This document shows positions 9,748 to 18,189 of a stretch of DNA of 64,000 nucleotides, piece by piece; the first letter of the stretch is position 1, and the number at the start of each line of letters is the position of its first letter. The stretch comes from CALMKX01 sp036274895 (lineage in GTDB: Bacteria; Acidobacteriota; Thermoanaerobaculia; Multivoradales; SZUA-115). The translations under genes were made by a program, and so were the position numbers. The stretch covers positions 310,001 through 374,000 of the forward strand of contig DASUEU010000037.1 of assembly GCA_036274895.1 (NCBI GenBank), given 5' to 3'. The notes under the pieces were generated by a model. It did not search any database. It worked only from the letters and a program-made list of their open reading frames with translations, and was not told the origin of the DNA.

Positions 9748-10380
9748 ATGAGCAAGGGTGAGGCTACACGCCAGACGATCCTGGACCACGCCGTCAAGCT
9801 GGCCAGCCAGGTTGGGCTGGAGGGGGTGTCGATCGGGCGGCTGGCGGAGGAGCTGGGGCTGTCGAAGAGCGGGGTCTTCGCCCACTTCGAGTCGAAGGAA
9901 GCTCTCCAGGCCCAGGTGCTGTCCCACGCCGCCCAGCTCTTCGTCGATCGCGTGGTGCGTCCAGCGCTCAAGGCGCCCCGGGGCGAGGCGCGGGTGCGCG
10001 AGCTGTTCGAGCGCTGGCTCGAGTGGGAGCGGGCCGCGGCGCGCCACGGCGGCTGCATCTTCGTGGCCGCCGCCACCGAGCTCGACGACCGCGAGGGGCC
10101 GGCCCGCGACGAGCTGGTGCGCCAGCAGCGCGATTGGCTGGAGCTGATCGCCGGTGTGGCCCGCACGGCCATCGGCGAGGGCCACTTCCGCGCCGACCTC
10201 GACCCCGGCCAGTTCGCCTACGAGCTGCATGGCCTCATCCTCGCCTGCCATCACGGCGAGCGCCTGCTGCGCGACCCCCGTACCGAAGAGCGCGCCCGCC
10301 GCGCCTTCGAGAGCCTGCTGTCCGCCGCCCGAGCCGGTGCTTCGACCCGGCCGACCTCCACCACCACCGCCGCCGCCTGA
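9748..10380 (+). CDS. TetR/AcrR family transcriptional regulator
   Basis: 210-residue TetR-type repressor. The DNA-binding domain is at about residues 7-55, with the helix-turn-helix running through IGRLAEELGLSKSGVFAHFESKEAL. The C-terminal ligand domain contains ERAAARHGGCIFVAAATELDDREGPARD, typical of the TetR group often found beside alpha/beta hydrolase genes. The last residues are low-complexity (Ser, Thr, Ala). It is followed after 15 bases by a hydrolase gene and preceded by a palindrome overlapping its own promoter, so it probably represses itself and the hydrolase. There is no clear Shine-Dalgarno. Confidence 0.88.
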   Translation: MSKGEATRQTILDHAVKLASQVGLEGVSIGRLAEELGLSKSGVFAHFESKEALQAQVLSHAAQLFVDRVVRPALKAPRGEARVRELFERWLEWERAAARHGGCIFVAAATELDDREGPARDELVRQQRDWLELIAGVARTAIGEGHFRADLDPGQFAYELHGLILACHHGERLLRDPRTEERARRAFESLLSAARAGASTRPTSTTTAAA

Positions 10381-10395
10381 ACCCAGGAGCCCACC

Positions 10396-11364
10396 ATGGA
10401 GAACTCTCGACCCTCGTCGCCGGAAAATAGCACGAACGTTCGATCTATGAACACGGCTCGGCTCGCTTTCGGTGTGCTCGGCCACGTCGCCCCGGGGCTC
10501 GCCGCCGCCGCGGCCGAGCGGCTCTTCTTCACCCCCGTGGGCAGCCGCCGCCGCTCCCGCGGCGAGGCCCAGCTCGCCGAGGCCGAGCGCTTCTCGGTCC
10601 CCTTCGCGGGGGGCCGGCTCGCGGCCTGGCGCTGGGGCCGGGGGCCGGCGGTGCTCCTGCTCCACGGCTGGGCGGGGCAGGCGGCGCAGCTGACCTCGTT
10701 GGTGCCGCCTCTCGTGGCTCGGGGCTACTCGGTGGCAGCCTTCGACGCCCCCGGCCACGGCCGCTCGGGGCGCGGCCTCTCCTCCCTGCCGCAGTTCGCC
10801 CGCGCCCTTTCGGCCGTCGCCGAGCGGGTCGGGCCGGTGTCGGCCATCGTCGCCCACTCGATGGGCGCCGCGGCTGCGGCCCTGGCCCACCGCGAAGGCC
10901 TGGCCGTCGAGCGGATGGTGTTCCTCGCCCCGGCGGCCGACCCGCCGTCGTGGATCGCCCAGCAGGCGGGGGTCTTCGGCATCGGCCCCCGCGTCGTCCA
11001 ACGCCTGCGCAGCCGCAGCGAGCGGCGCCTCGGCTTCGGCTGGCACGAGCTCAACGTGCCCGCCATGGCGCCGCAGCTCTCCGCGGGCCTGCTGGTGATC
11101 CACGACCGGGGGGACGCCGAGGTGCCCTTCTCGGACGGGGCAGCGGTGGCCGGGGCCTGGCCGGGAGCCGAGCTGGTCGAGACCCGCGGCCTGGGCCACA
11201 ACCGGATCCTGAGGGACCCGGAAGTGATGCGCCGGACGGTCGAGTTCTTGGGCGAGCCCACCGCCGTCTGCCCCTGTGGAGCGACGGCGGCGGGTCGGTG
11301 CCGGGCCTGCGGCTTCGATCGCGAGCTGTGGGACCGGGAGGTCCGCCGCGCCCGCATCGGCTGA
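10396..11364 (+). CDS. Alpha/beta hydrolase with a C-terminal four-cysteine tail
   Basis: 322-residue alpha/beta hydrolase of unknown substrate. The oxyanion-hole strand reads LLLHGWAG near residue 82. The nucleophile elbow is AHSMGAA near 155 (Ser; the first Gly of GxSxG is Ala). An acid-bearing segment is VIHDRGDAEVPF near 237, and the catalytic His is likely in GLGHNRIL near 270. After the fold ends, the last 30 residues add CPCG and CRACG, a compact CxC...CxxC arrangement that could bind zinc. AGGAG at 10385-10389 supports the ATG at 10396. An in-frame ATG at 10447 directly follows a second palindrome and could be the start of a leaderless form. Co-operonic with tetR. Confidence 0.82.
   Translation: MENSRPSSPENSTNVRSMNTARLAFGVLGHVAPGLAAAAAERLFFTPVGSRRRSRGEAQLAEAERFSVPFAGGRLAAWRWGRGPAVLLLHGWAGQAAQLTSLVPPLVARGYSVAAFDAPGHGRSGRGLSSLPQFARALSAVAERVGPVSAIVAHSMGAAAAALAHREGLAVERMVFLAPAADPPSWIAQQAGVFGIGPRVVQRLRSRSERRLGFGWHELNVPAMAPQLSAGLLVIHDRGDAEVPFSDGAAVAGAWPGAELVETRGLGHNRILRDPEVMRRTVEFLGEPTAVCPCGATAAGRCRACGFDRELWDREVRRARIG
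10426..10448. promoter_or_regulatory. Second TetR operator candidate, at the start of the hydrolase gene
   Basis: A 22-base imperfect palindrome, with arms ATAGCACGAAC and GTTCGATCTAT, repeats the AATAG-C/T-ACGA half-site seen at 9716. It lies inside the 5' part of the hydrolase frame and ends at an in-frame ATG (10447). If the hydrolase also has its own leaderless promoter, this site would control it. Otherwise it is an intragenic second binding site. Confidence 0.55.
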
Positions 11365-11373
11365 CGGGTCACC

Positions 11374-14300
11374 TCACGGCAACGGCGTCGTGTTGGGCGT
11401 CGGCGTCGACTGGATCTGCCAGGCGCCGGCCAGGCTCGTCCTCTCGATCGACGAGCCGCTCGAGGCGTCCCCCACCTCGGGGGCGTTGGCGCTGCCGGTC
11501 TCGTCGATCAGCCCGTTGTTGTTGTTGGGCCCATAGACCACGGCGTCGATGGGCACGGTGGTACTGGTGATGAGCGACGCCGACACGGCGAACAGGGCCA
11601 CGCCATCCCCCTCGGTGCCGCTGTTCTGGAGGTCCGGGGAGAAGTTGACGGTCTGATCGAAGGTCGGGTTGCCGTTGGCGGAGCTCGAGGTGGCGCCGCC
11701 CACCACCCACGTCGCTCCGGGCGCCAGGCTGCCGGAGAGCTGCACCTTGGTGCTGGTGTAGTCGCCACCACCGCTGCCCAGGCTGAAGCCGGAGAGGTCG
11801 ATGGTCTCGCCCGTGGGGTTGTAGAGCTCCACCCACTCGAGGCCGTCGTCGGCGCCGGTGGGGTCGTACATCACCTCGGAGAGGATGGGCAAGGCCGACG
11901 GCGGTGGGCCGCCTCCGGCGGTCCACTCGTTGGGGTTGGGCACGCTCTGGATCTGCCAGGCGCCTGCCAGGTCCACCCGCTCTACGCTCGAGCCGCCGGG
12001 GGCGTCCGCCACCTCGGGGGCGCTGGCGCTGCCGGTCTCATCGATCAGGCTGCTGGTGTTGGCGGTGCCATAGACCACCGCGTCCACCGGCACGGTGGCC
12101 GAGGTGACGAAGGCGGCGCGCAGGTTGAACAGGGCCATGCCATCGGCATCCGCGCCGCTGTTCTGGAGGTCGGGGTCGAAGTCCAGCACCAGGTCATAGG
12201 TTGGGCTGCCGTTGGCCGTGCTCGATGTTGGACCGCCGACCACGAAGGTGCTTCCCGCGGCGATGGTGCCGGAGAGCTGCAGCTTGCTGGCCGTCCAATC
12301 CGCGCCACCACTGCCCAGGCTCAGGCTCGAAAGGTCAATCGCGCTGCCGGTGGTGTTGTACAGCTCCACCCACTCGAGGCCGCCGTCCGAGCCGCTGGGG
12401 TCGTACATCACCTCGGTCAGGATCACGGCCCCCGGCGGCACGGTGAAGGCCGCGCCGGCTACCGTCTGCCCGGGCGAGAACCGTGTGCCCCCCGAGCCGG
12501 TGGCGAGGTTGTGGCGCACGAACGGGGTGTTGGTCCAGTCCGGGCTGCGGGTCAGCGAGGCGTCGTTGTTGGCCGCCGAACCGTAGGTCACCGACTGCAC
12601 CACCACGGCGCTGGCGTTCTTCACCGTCACCGTGTCGCCGGTGTTGTTGAGCGCCAAGCCGCCGGTCGAGGCGGTGAACACCAGGCCGTTGGCCGCAGCA
12701 TTGCCGAAGCTGCCGGTCGGGGTGCCGCCGGCGAAGACCACCACCGCCTCCCGCGGCGGGATCACCGTGCCCGAGGCGAAGGTGTGGCGGGTCTGGAGGG
12801 CGTCCGAGATCGTGTAGCCGGAGATGTCGATCGCCACGTAGCCGGTGTTGACCAGCTCCACGAACTCGTCCGCCGTGGTGTTGACCACACCGTCGCCGTT
12901 GGCGTCGCCCAAGGAGGAGTGCGGGTCGGCGTGAATCTCGTGGACGATCAAGGCCGGGTGGTTGACCTCGTCGCTGACGAAGTCGGTGCGCTCACGGGGG
13001 GTGAGTTGGTAGCCCGAGGCGAAGGGCACCCAGGAGTCGAACTGGCTGACGATGCCGATCAGGTCGAAAGTGCCGAGGGGGGTGTCGGCGCCGGGCACGT
13101 CGGTGTCCTCGTCCACCCGCACGGTCAGGGTGTTGACGCCGCCGTTGTCGGTCACCGTCAGGCTGCCGCCACCGCCCTCGGGGATGGTGCCAGCGACGAC
13201 GGTCAAACCGTTGATGCGCACCAGCTTGCCCTCCAGGGACTCGCCCACCTGCGAGACGGTGACCAGCTGGGGCGAGGGGGCGCTGCCGGAGCTCACCAGC
13301 GTGTGGCCGAAGTTGCCCCAGTTCTCGCTGATGTTGAGCTCGGTCTGGCCGGCGAACTGCTCGAGCTCGCCGACGAAGCGCACCAGGTCGCCACGCGAGA
13401 GGCTGAGCAAGTCGCCGTCGAAGATCTGCACGCCACCCGTTGCGTCCTGCACGTAGGCCTGGGTGACGAAGGGATGGAAGAGCCCCGGCTCGGCGGTGAG
13501 GTTGCCCTCCACCCGCACGCCGTAGTGCTTGGGCACCAGCACGCCGTTGCTGTCATTGGCCCGCAGCGTCGAGATCGGCGTGACGCCGGAGTAGTAGCCG
13601 TGGGCCGGCGACAGGCTCTCCTGCGCGGCCGAGTCCTCGGCTTCGACGCGGAAGCGCACCTGGGTGCCGTCGCTCTGGGCCGGGATGGTCGCCGAGTAGA
13701 CGCCGCTCGCCAGTGTCATCGACAGTGGCGTCTGCTCCACGCCGCCGAGCCAATAGCGCAGGCGCACCGTCGGAGAGCTCGAGTCCGCCACCCGGGCGGA
13801 GACCACCACGCCCTCGGTCGAGAGCGGCACCAGGGGGCTGCGGCTCACCTCCAGGATGGCGGGCGGGAAGTCGCCGGGGGTGCCCGCGCCCGAGTCCGCA
13901 GGGAATGCCAGCCGACCCAGGCCACAGCCGGACAGCTCGTAGGAGGAGCCGTCCGAGATCAGCAGCATCGTGCCCGGCATGCCGAAGGCCCCTTCCACGT
14001 CGTCGCAGTCGGCGATGCCGGCGGCCAGGGTGTCGTCCGAGCGGGTGTCGCCCGGCTTGCTGGCGTTCTGTTGGTAGAACAGGGGGGTGTTGCCGTCGGT
14101 GTCCAGGGTGTCGAGGAAACGCTGGACGACCGTCGCCCGGGGATGGCCGAAGTCGTTGCTGGCGGAGTTCTGGTTGATCGCCACTTCCGCTTTCAAAATG
14201 CCGAGGAAGGTGGCGTTCGAGCTGGTGTGGCTGCCGTGGTGGTTGACGGTGTAGACGTCTACGTCGCCGACGAAGGGGGCGGTCTCGGACTCGACGTCGG

Positions 14301-14928
14301 TCACCCCCTCGTCGGGGTTGCCGGTCAGGTCGCCGCCGATCCACACGTCGACGTCGCCGTAGTGCACCACCACCGCCACCGAGGCCGAGTTCTCGAACTG
14401 GGCCGAGCCGGAGATGTCCACCTCCGAGCTGTCCGGCAGATCGCCGTTGACCACGTAGCACACCACCGTGACGCCGCCGCCCAGGTCGATCGAGGTCGTG
14501 GCGGTGATGGTGGTGCGGTTGTGGAAGGAGGCGCCGTAGGAATAGTCGGAGTAGGCGAAGGAGGAGGGAGTGCCGCCCTCCTCGCCGCGGTCGTAGGCGA
14601 TGGCGCCGGAGGCCAGCGGCACCAGCTGGAAGAAGTGGTCGAGGCGACCGATGTGGTCCTCGTCGTAGTGGCTGGCGATGACGTAGTCGACGCTCGCGAC
14701 GACCCCGGCGTCGATCAGATCGTTGACGAAGTCCTCGACCACGTCGTCGGCCACCTTGAGCTCGGTGCCGGCGTCCACCAGCAGGGCCTTGCCGGTGGGC
14801 GAGACGACGAGCGTGGAACTGCCTTGCTCGATATCCGGGTAGTAGATCCGCAGGTGCTGGGCCGCGGCCGGGGCCGCGGCCAGCAGCAGTGCTGCCAGGA
14901 GGAAGGGTCGGAGGTCGTTCCGTCGCAT
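11374..14928 (-). CDS. Secreted metallo-beta-lactamase-fold / OB-fold / lamin-tail protein, putative extracellular nuclease
   Basis: 1184-residue exported protein. The signal peptide MRRNDLRPFLLAALLLAAAPAAA ends near residue 23. A ComEC/Rec2-like metallo-beta-lactamase domain follows (about 24-320), with SHYDEDH near 86-91 and NHHGSH near 231. An OB-fold region like those of extracellular nucleases is at about 466-646. Three lamin-tail domains follow at about 656-780, 832-990 and 1012-1183; the last two, marked by EVMYDP and GLEWVELYN, are close duplicates. The chosen ATG has a GAGGAG Shine-Dalgarno; an upstream in-frame extension lacks one and would bury the signal peptide. DNA degradation at the cell surface is inferred from the domain mix; no catalytic proof is visible. 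Transcribed divergently from the FG-GAP gene. Confidence 0.82.
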   Translation of the reverse strand: MRRNDLRPFLLAALLLAAAPAAAQHLRIYYPDIEQGSSTLVVSPTGKALLVDAGTELKVADDVVEDFVNDLIDAGVVASVDYVIASHYDEDHIGRLDHFFQLVPLASGAIAYDRGEEGGTPSSFAYSDYSYGASFHNRTTITATTSIDLGGGVTVVCYVVNGDLPDSSEVDISGSAQFENSASVAVVVHYGDVDVWIGGDLTGNPDEGVTDVESETAPFVGDVDVYTVNHHGSHTSSNATFLGILKAEVAINQNSASNDFGHPRATVVQRFLDTLDTDGNTPLFYQQNASKPGDTRSDDTLAAGIADCDDVEGAFGMPGTMLLISDGSSYELSGCGLGRLAFPADSGAGTPGDFPPAILEVSRSPLVPLSTEGVVVSARVADSSSPTVRLRYWLGGVEQTPLSMTLASGVYSATIPAQSDGTQVRFRVEAEDSAAQESLSPAHGYYSGVTPISTLRANDSNGVLVPKHYGVRVEGNLTAEPGLFHPFVTQAYVQDATGGVQIFDGDLLSLSRGDLVRFVGELEQFAGQTELNISENWGNFGHTLVSSGSAPSPQLVTVSQVGESLEGKLVRINGLTVVAGTIPEGGGGSLTVTDNGGVNTLTVRVDEDTDVPGADTPLGTFDLIGIVSQFDSWVPFASGYQLTPRERTDFVSDEVNHPALIVHEIHADPHSSLGDANGDGVVNTTADEFVELVNTGYVAIDISGYTISDALQTRHTFASGTVIPPREAVVVFAGGTPTGSFGNAAANGLVFTASTGGLALNNTGDTVTVKNASAVVVQSVTYGSAANNDASLTRSPDWTNTPFVRHNLATGSGGTRFSPGQTVAGAAFTVPPGAVILTEVMYDPSGSDGGLEWVELYNTTGSAIDLSSLSLGSGGADWTASKLQLSGTIAAGSTFVVGGPTSSTANGSPTYDLVLDFDPDLQNSGADADGMALFNLRAAFVTSATVPVDAVVYGTANTSSLIDETGSASAPEVADAPGGSSVERVDLAGAWQIQSVPNPNEWTAGGGPPPSALPILSEVMYDPTGADDGLEWVELYNPTGETIDLSGFSLGSGGGDYTSTKVQLSGSLAPGATWVVGGATSSSANGNPTFDQTVNFSPDLQNSGTEGDGVALFAVSASLITSTTVPIDAVVYGPNNNNGLIDETGSANAPEVGDASSGSSIERTSLAGAWQIQSTPTPNTTPLP

Positions 14929-15100
14929 GGTGGGGGTTCTCCTCGGTGGGTTGGTCGGAGGTACACCCTGAGAGTGACCAGGCGGGTAACAGCTGGGACA
15001 GCCGGAGGTGTCGCGAGGGTGTGGCGTCGTCATCTGGCGTTCATGCACGAGTCGCTACGCTCGGGAGCGACCTCGGTTGGACGGCCCCCAGGAGGACCCC

Positions 15101-16792
15101 ATGAACCACACCCTGCGCCTCATCCTGCTCGCGCTGGCCTTCGCGCCGGCCCTCGCTGCCCAGACCTTCTTCCTCGACGTCACCCCCCCGGCTGACCCCT
15201 ACTTCGTCACCCCCGAGGAGGAGGACTTCTGGGTCAACGCTGTCGCTCCCGCCGACGTGGACGGGGACGGCGACACCGACCTCGCCGTGCTCGGCTTCCA
15301 CGTCGTCTACTTCCAGAGCGTCGAGGACCGGCTGGTGCTGCTGATCAACGAGGGGCCGGACGCCGGCGGCGCCTGGCTCTTCTCGCACCAGCTCGTGCCC
15401 CTGGGAAGCCTGGTGGCCGGCGGCTCCGACCTCGCCTGGGGCGACTACGACGGCGACGGCGACCACGACCTCGCAGTGGGCTCCGAAGGAGCGACGGTGG
15501 TCTATCGCAACGACGCCGGCACTCTCACGGCCCTGCCCAATGCACTGCCCGGCTATGCCGAGGACTCCTCCTACACCGGGGCTTACGACTTGCGCTCCCT
15601 GTCCTGGGCCGACGCCGACAACGACAGCGACCTCGATCTGCTGGTGCCCTCGGTCTACAACCCCGACCTCTTCGCTTTCGAGACCAAGCTGGTGACCAAC
15701 GGCGGCCCGGACGGGGCCGGCGGCTGGCTGTGGAGTGAGGCCGCCGTGGCCCTCGACCCGACCCAGCACGCCCAGAGCGGCTGGGCGGACGACGACGGCG
15801 ACGGTGACCTCGACCTCTTCCTGGTCAACGTCGATCCTTACACCGAGAGTGGCTTCATCCGGCGCTACGCCAACGACGCCGGCGCCTTCACCGGCACGGA
15901 TCTGTTGGCCTTGCGGGTGGAGTACGGCCTCGCCGACTGGGGCGACTACGACGCCGACGGCGACCTCGACCTGCTGGTCGCCGGCAATGTCCAGGAAGGG
16001 GACGGCACCTTCCACACCATCCTGCGCGTTTACCGCAACGACGCCGGCGTCTACACCGAGATCACCCTGGTCGAGGCACCCAACGCGGACTGGCTAGACC
16101 TCCACGCCGCCACCTGGGCGGACTACGACTCGGACGGCGACGTCGACCTGCTGGTGACCGGCAACTACGTCGGCGACGGGGAGATCGTCGGCCGCTCCAA
16201 GGTCTTCGCCAACGAGGGCGGTGTCTTTGCCCCGCTGGCTCTCGACCTGCCGGCGCCGGTCTCATCGGTGGGTCGGGGCGGCTCGTTCACCTGGTTCGAC
16301 GTCGATGGTGACGCCGACCTGGACTATCTGGTGGCCGGCGCTTACTACGTGCCCAACGGCAACGGCCTGGTCGAGGCGAAGATGCACCTTTACCGCAACG
16401 GCGCCCCGGCGGCCAACGCCGCCCCCAGCGCCCCGACCGGCCTGAGCGCCACAGCCACCGCAGACGGGGCCGTCCTCGCCTGGAGCCCGGCCGCGGACGA
16501 CGGCACCCCGACCGCCGCCCTCACCTACGAGCTGGAGGTGCGCCGGGTCGGGGGGCCCGCCAAGAGCGCCCCACCCCTGCCCCAGCCGGGCAACCTCAGC
16601 GCGGTGAGCAGCTGGGCCCTCCAGGGCCTCGCTCCCGGCACCTACGCCTGGAGCGTCTGCGCCGTCGACAGCGCCTTCACCTCGGGGCCGCAAGCCCAGG
16701 GGACCTTCACGGTCGGAAGCGGAGCGGCGATCTTCGCGGACGGCTTCGAGTCCGGCGACACGAGCGCCTGGGGGCTCACGGTGTCGCCGTAA
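15101..16792 (+). CDS. Secreted FG-GAP/VCBS beta-propeller protein with fibronectin-like domain and GFESGD tail
   Basis: 563-residue exported protein. A signal peptide (MNHTLRLILLALAFAPALAAQ) is followed by about six or seven FG-GAP-type repeats, each with a calcium-loop motif such as DVDGDGDTDLAV, DYDGDGDHDLAV, DDDGDGDLDLFL, DYDADGDLDLLV and DYDSDGDVDLLV. These predict a calcium-binding beta-propeller. A fibronectin type III-like domain spans about 445-540 (APSAPTGLSATATADGAVLAW). The last 20 residues contain FADGFESGDTSAWG, nearly the same as the end of the beta-helix protein at 19-20.5 kb. AGGAGG at about 15090 supports the ATG. Likely surface or extracellular adhesion or binding; no enzymatic motif seen. 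Confidence 0.85.
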   Translation: MNHTLRLILLALAFAPALAAQTFFLDVTPPADPYFVTPEEEDFWVNAVAPADVDGDGDTDLAVLGFHVVYFQSVEDRLVLLINEGPDAGGAWLFSHQLVPLGSLVAGGSDLAWGDYDGDGDHDLAVGSEGATVVYRNDAGTLTALPNALPGYAEDSSYTGAYDLRSLSWADADNDSDLDLLVPSVYNPDLFAFETKLVTNGGPDGAGGWLWSEAAVALDPTQHAQSGWADDDGDGDLDLFLVNVDPYTESGFIRRYANDAGAFTGTDLLALRVEYGLADWGDYDADGDLDLLVAGNVQEGDGTFHTILRVYRNDAGVYTEITLVEAPNADWLDLHAATWADYDSDGDVDLLVTGNYVGDGEIVGRSKVFANEGGVFAPLALDLPAPVSSVGRGGSFTWFDVDGDADLDYLVAGAYYVPNGNGLVEAKMHLYRNGAPAANAAPSAPTGLSATATADGAVLAWSPAADDGTPTAALTYELEVRRVGGPAKSAPPLPQPGNLSAVSSWALQGLAPGTYAWSVCAVDSAFTSGPQAQGTFTVGSGAAIFADGFESGDTSAWGLTVSP

Positions 16793-16994
16793 GCCCGGCG
16801 GCAGCGGCTTCGGCTGGGCAGCGTTTGGTTTGGCCGGGCCGTCCCTGACGACGGCAAGCACACCCTCCCCTTCGGCGAGGGCCTCTCGGCCGTCCCGATC
16901 CGGGCTTTGTCGGCGGGAGGGTTGCCCTCTGGACTTTCGAGCGAGCGCCTGCTAGCGTGTCAGACGCCTGTCGGACATACCGGAGAGGTCTCCC

Positions 16995-17255
16995 ATGCGA
17001 ATCAGCGTTCGTTTAGAGGAAAGCCAGTCCAGGAAGCTCCAGCTGTTGACCTGCGCCACTCACGAACGGACGACCGAAGTGGTGAAACGCGCCATCGACC
17101 TCTACTTCGATCAGGTCGTCGGAGCACGGCCCGGGGCTGCCAGGATCCTGCGGGAGCAGGGTTTCGTTGCCTCGGGCGAAGCCGATCCGACGCTCTCCAG
17201 CCGCTACAAGGATCTGTTGAGAGACGGCTGGGGCTCGAAGCATGGTGATCGCTGA
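16995..17255 (+). CDS. Type II antitoxin, VapB-like ribbon-helix-helix protein
   Basis: 86-residue protein beginning MRISVRLEESQSRKLQLL, with an N-terminal ribbon-helix-helix pattern (basic strand, then TTEVVKRAIDLYF helix) to about residue 45. The C-terminal part would wrap the toxin. It overlaps the PIN-domain gene by 14 bases, the standard antitoxin-first arrangement. A GGAGAGGT precedes the ATG. Sequence similarity to a named VapB family is weak by eye, so the call rests on fold pattern and position. Confidence 0.78.
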   Translation: MRISVRLEESQSRKLQLLTCATHERTTEVVKRAIDLYFDQVVGARPGAARILREQGFVASGEADPTLSSRYKDLLRDGWGSKHGDR

Positions 17256-17658
17256 CACTGGCTTCTGGCTGGCCCTGGCCAACCGCGCCGACCACGACCA
17301 CGAGCAAGCGACCGCTGCCCTCGACGCGCTCGCGGAGCCTTTGATCACGACCTGGCCGGTGATGGCCGAGACCTGCTACCTGCTCCTGACCCGCCTCGGG
17401 GACCACTCTCAGCGAGCCTTCATCGAAAGCTTCACCGCCGGTGCCTTCGACGCCTTCCCGCTCGGCCGGGAGCACGCTCCCCGGATCTCGGCTCTGATGG
17501 AGGAATACGCCTCGTTGCCCATGGACCTCGCGGACGCATCGCTGGTGGTGCTCGCCGAGCACCTGGGCCACGGCCGGATCCTCTCTACCGACCGCCGGGA
17601 CTTCGGCGTCTATCGGTTCAAGCGACACCGACCGTTCGAGAACCTCCTGGGGTCGTGA
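17242..17658 (+). CDS. vapC: PIN-domain ribonuclease toxin, VapC-like
   Basis: 138-residue PIN-domain protein. All four expected acidic residues are visible: D5 in ADTGFW, E43 in MAETCY, D98 in DLADASL and D117 in STDRRDF. They would coordinate magnesium for cleavage of tRNA or rRNA. It starts inside the upstream antitoxin gene, and its stop overlaps the GTG of a membrane-protein gene, so all three are coupled. Length is normal for VapC. Confidence 0.88.
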   Translation: MVIADTGFWLALANRADHDHEQATAALDALAEPLITTWPVMAETCYLLLTRLGDHSQRAFIESFTAGAFDAFPLGREHAPRISALMEEYASLPMDLADASLVVLAEHLGHGRILSTDRRDFGVYRFKRHRPFENLLGS

Positions 17659-18086
17659 CCACCCTCCACCAGCTCCTGGACGCCCTCGCGGATGCCTTCG
17701 ATCCCCTGCTGGCCCTCCTGGCGCTGGGGGCCCCGCTGCTGCGCAAGCCACGGGCGCTGCGGCCGGCTCTCTCCTACTACCTGGCGACGGGGCTCGCGAT
17801 CGGCGTGGTCTACCTGGTTCGGGCTCTCGATCTGCGCTACCAGCTGTGGGGCTCGCTGGGGCTGGACTACAGCACCCACTCGGCGTTCGCCACGGCGCTC
17901 GTCGTGTCGATGGCAGCGTTCCACCGGCAGTGGACCGTGCCGCTGTTCGCTGCGCTGGCGCTGTACTTCTGCCTGATCCTCTTCATGGGGTACCACGGCA
18001 TCCTCGACGTGCTCACCTCCGCGCCGCTGGCGGCAGCCGTGGCTTGGCTCGCACACCGGGGGTTCGCCGCCAAGACTTTCAACTAG
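17655..18086 (+). CDS. Small PAP2-like integral membrane protein
   Basis: 143-residue hydrophobic protein with about five membrane segments. The spacing of LDYSTHSAFATALVVSM (near 73-89) and GYHGILDVLTSAPLAA (near 113-128) resembles the second and third motifs of PAP2 phosphatases (SGH and GxH-SDV), with THSAF in place of SGHS. The first PAP2 motif (KxxxxxxRP) is not evident; KPRALRP near 31 is a partial match. The GTG start overlaps the vapC stop (GTGA), so it is expressed with the toxin-antitoxin pair. Its stop codon lies in the first unit of a 23-base tandem repeat. Function is uncertain. Confidence 0.65.
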   Translation: MTTLHQLLDALADAFDPLLALLALGAPLLRKPRALRPALSYYLATGLAIGVVYLVRALDLRYQLWGSLGLDYSTHSAFATALVVSMAAFHRQWTVPLFAALALYFCLILFMGYHGILDVLTSAPLAAAVAWLAHRGFAAKTFN

Positions 18087-18135
18087 CCGCTGGTAAAACT
18101 TTCAATTGGCCGAGGCTCTGCCTTTCAATCAGCCG
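18075..18135 (+). repeat. Three 23-base-period repeats upstream of mntA-hepT
   Basis: ACTTTCAACTAGCCG (18075), ACTTTCAATTGGCCG (18098) and CCTTTCAATCAGCCG (18121) recur at exactly 23-base intervals. The first copy contains the stop codon of the membrane-protein gene. The third lies about 55 bases before the mntA start. Two helical turns of spacing would put a bound protein on nearly the same DNA face, so a regulatory array is plausible, but a decayed dispersed repeat is equally possible. Confidence 0.7.
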
Positions 18136-18189
18136 GAGCCACGGGGGGCCTCGGTGTCGTAGCCTCCCGGGTCGGGGTAGGATCCTCCC

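Noticed and set aside
12511..15195. Very long plus-strand open frame opposite the MBL/LTD gene
   Set aside because: High GC creates long stop-free antisense frames. Its His/Val/Gly/Arg-rich composition has no domain pattern, whereas the minus strand encodes a signal peptide and clear domains.
16793..16994. 200-base gap searched for a tRNA, small RNA or short gene
   Set aside because: Only GC-rich sequence with the vapB leader at its end; no cloverleaf, palindrome or coding pattern seen.
17058..17655. Possible alternative reading of vapC partner as a transposon remnant
   Set aside because: The PIN acidic tetrad and antitoxin overlap are intact, with no inverted repeats or transposase fragments nearby.
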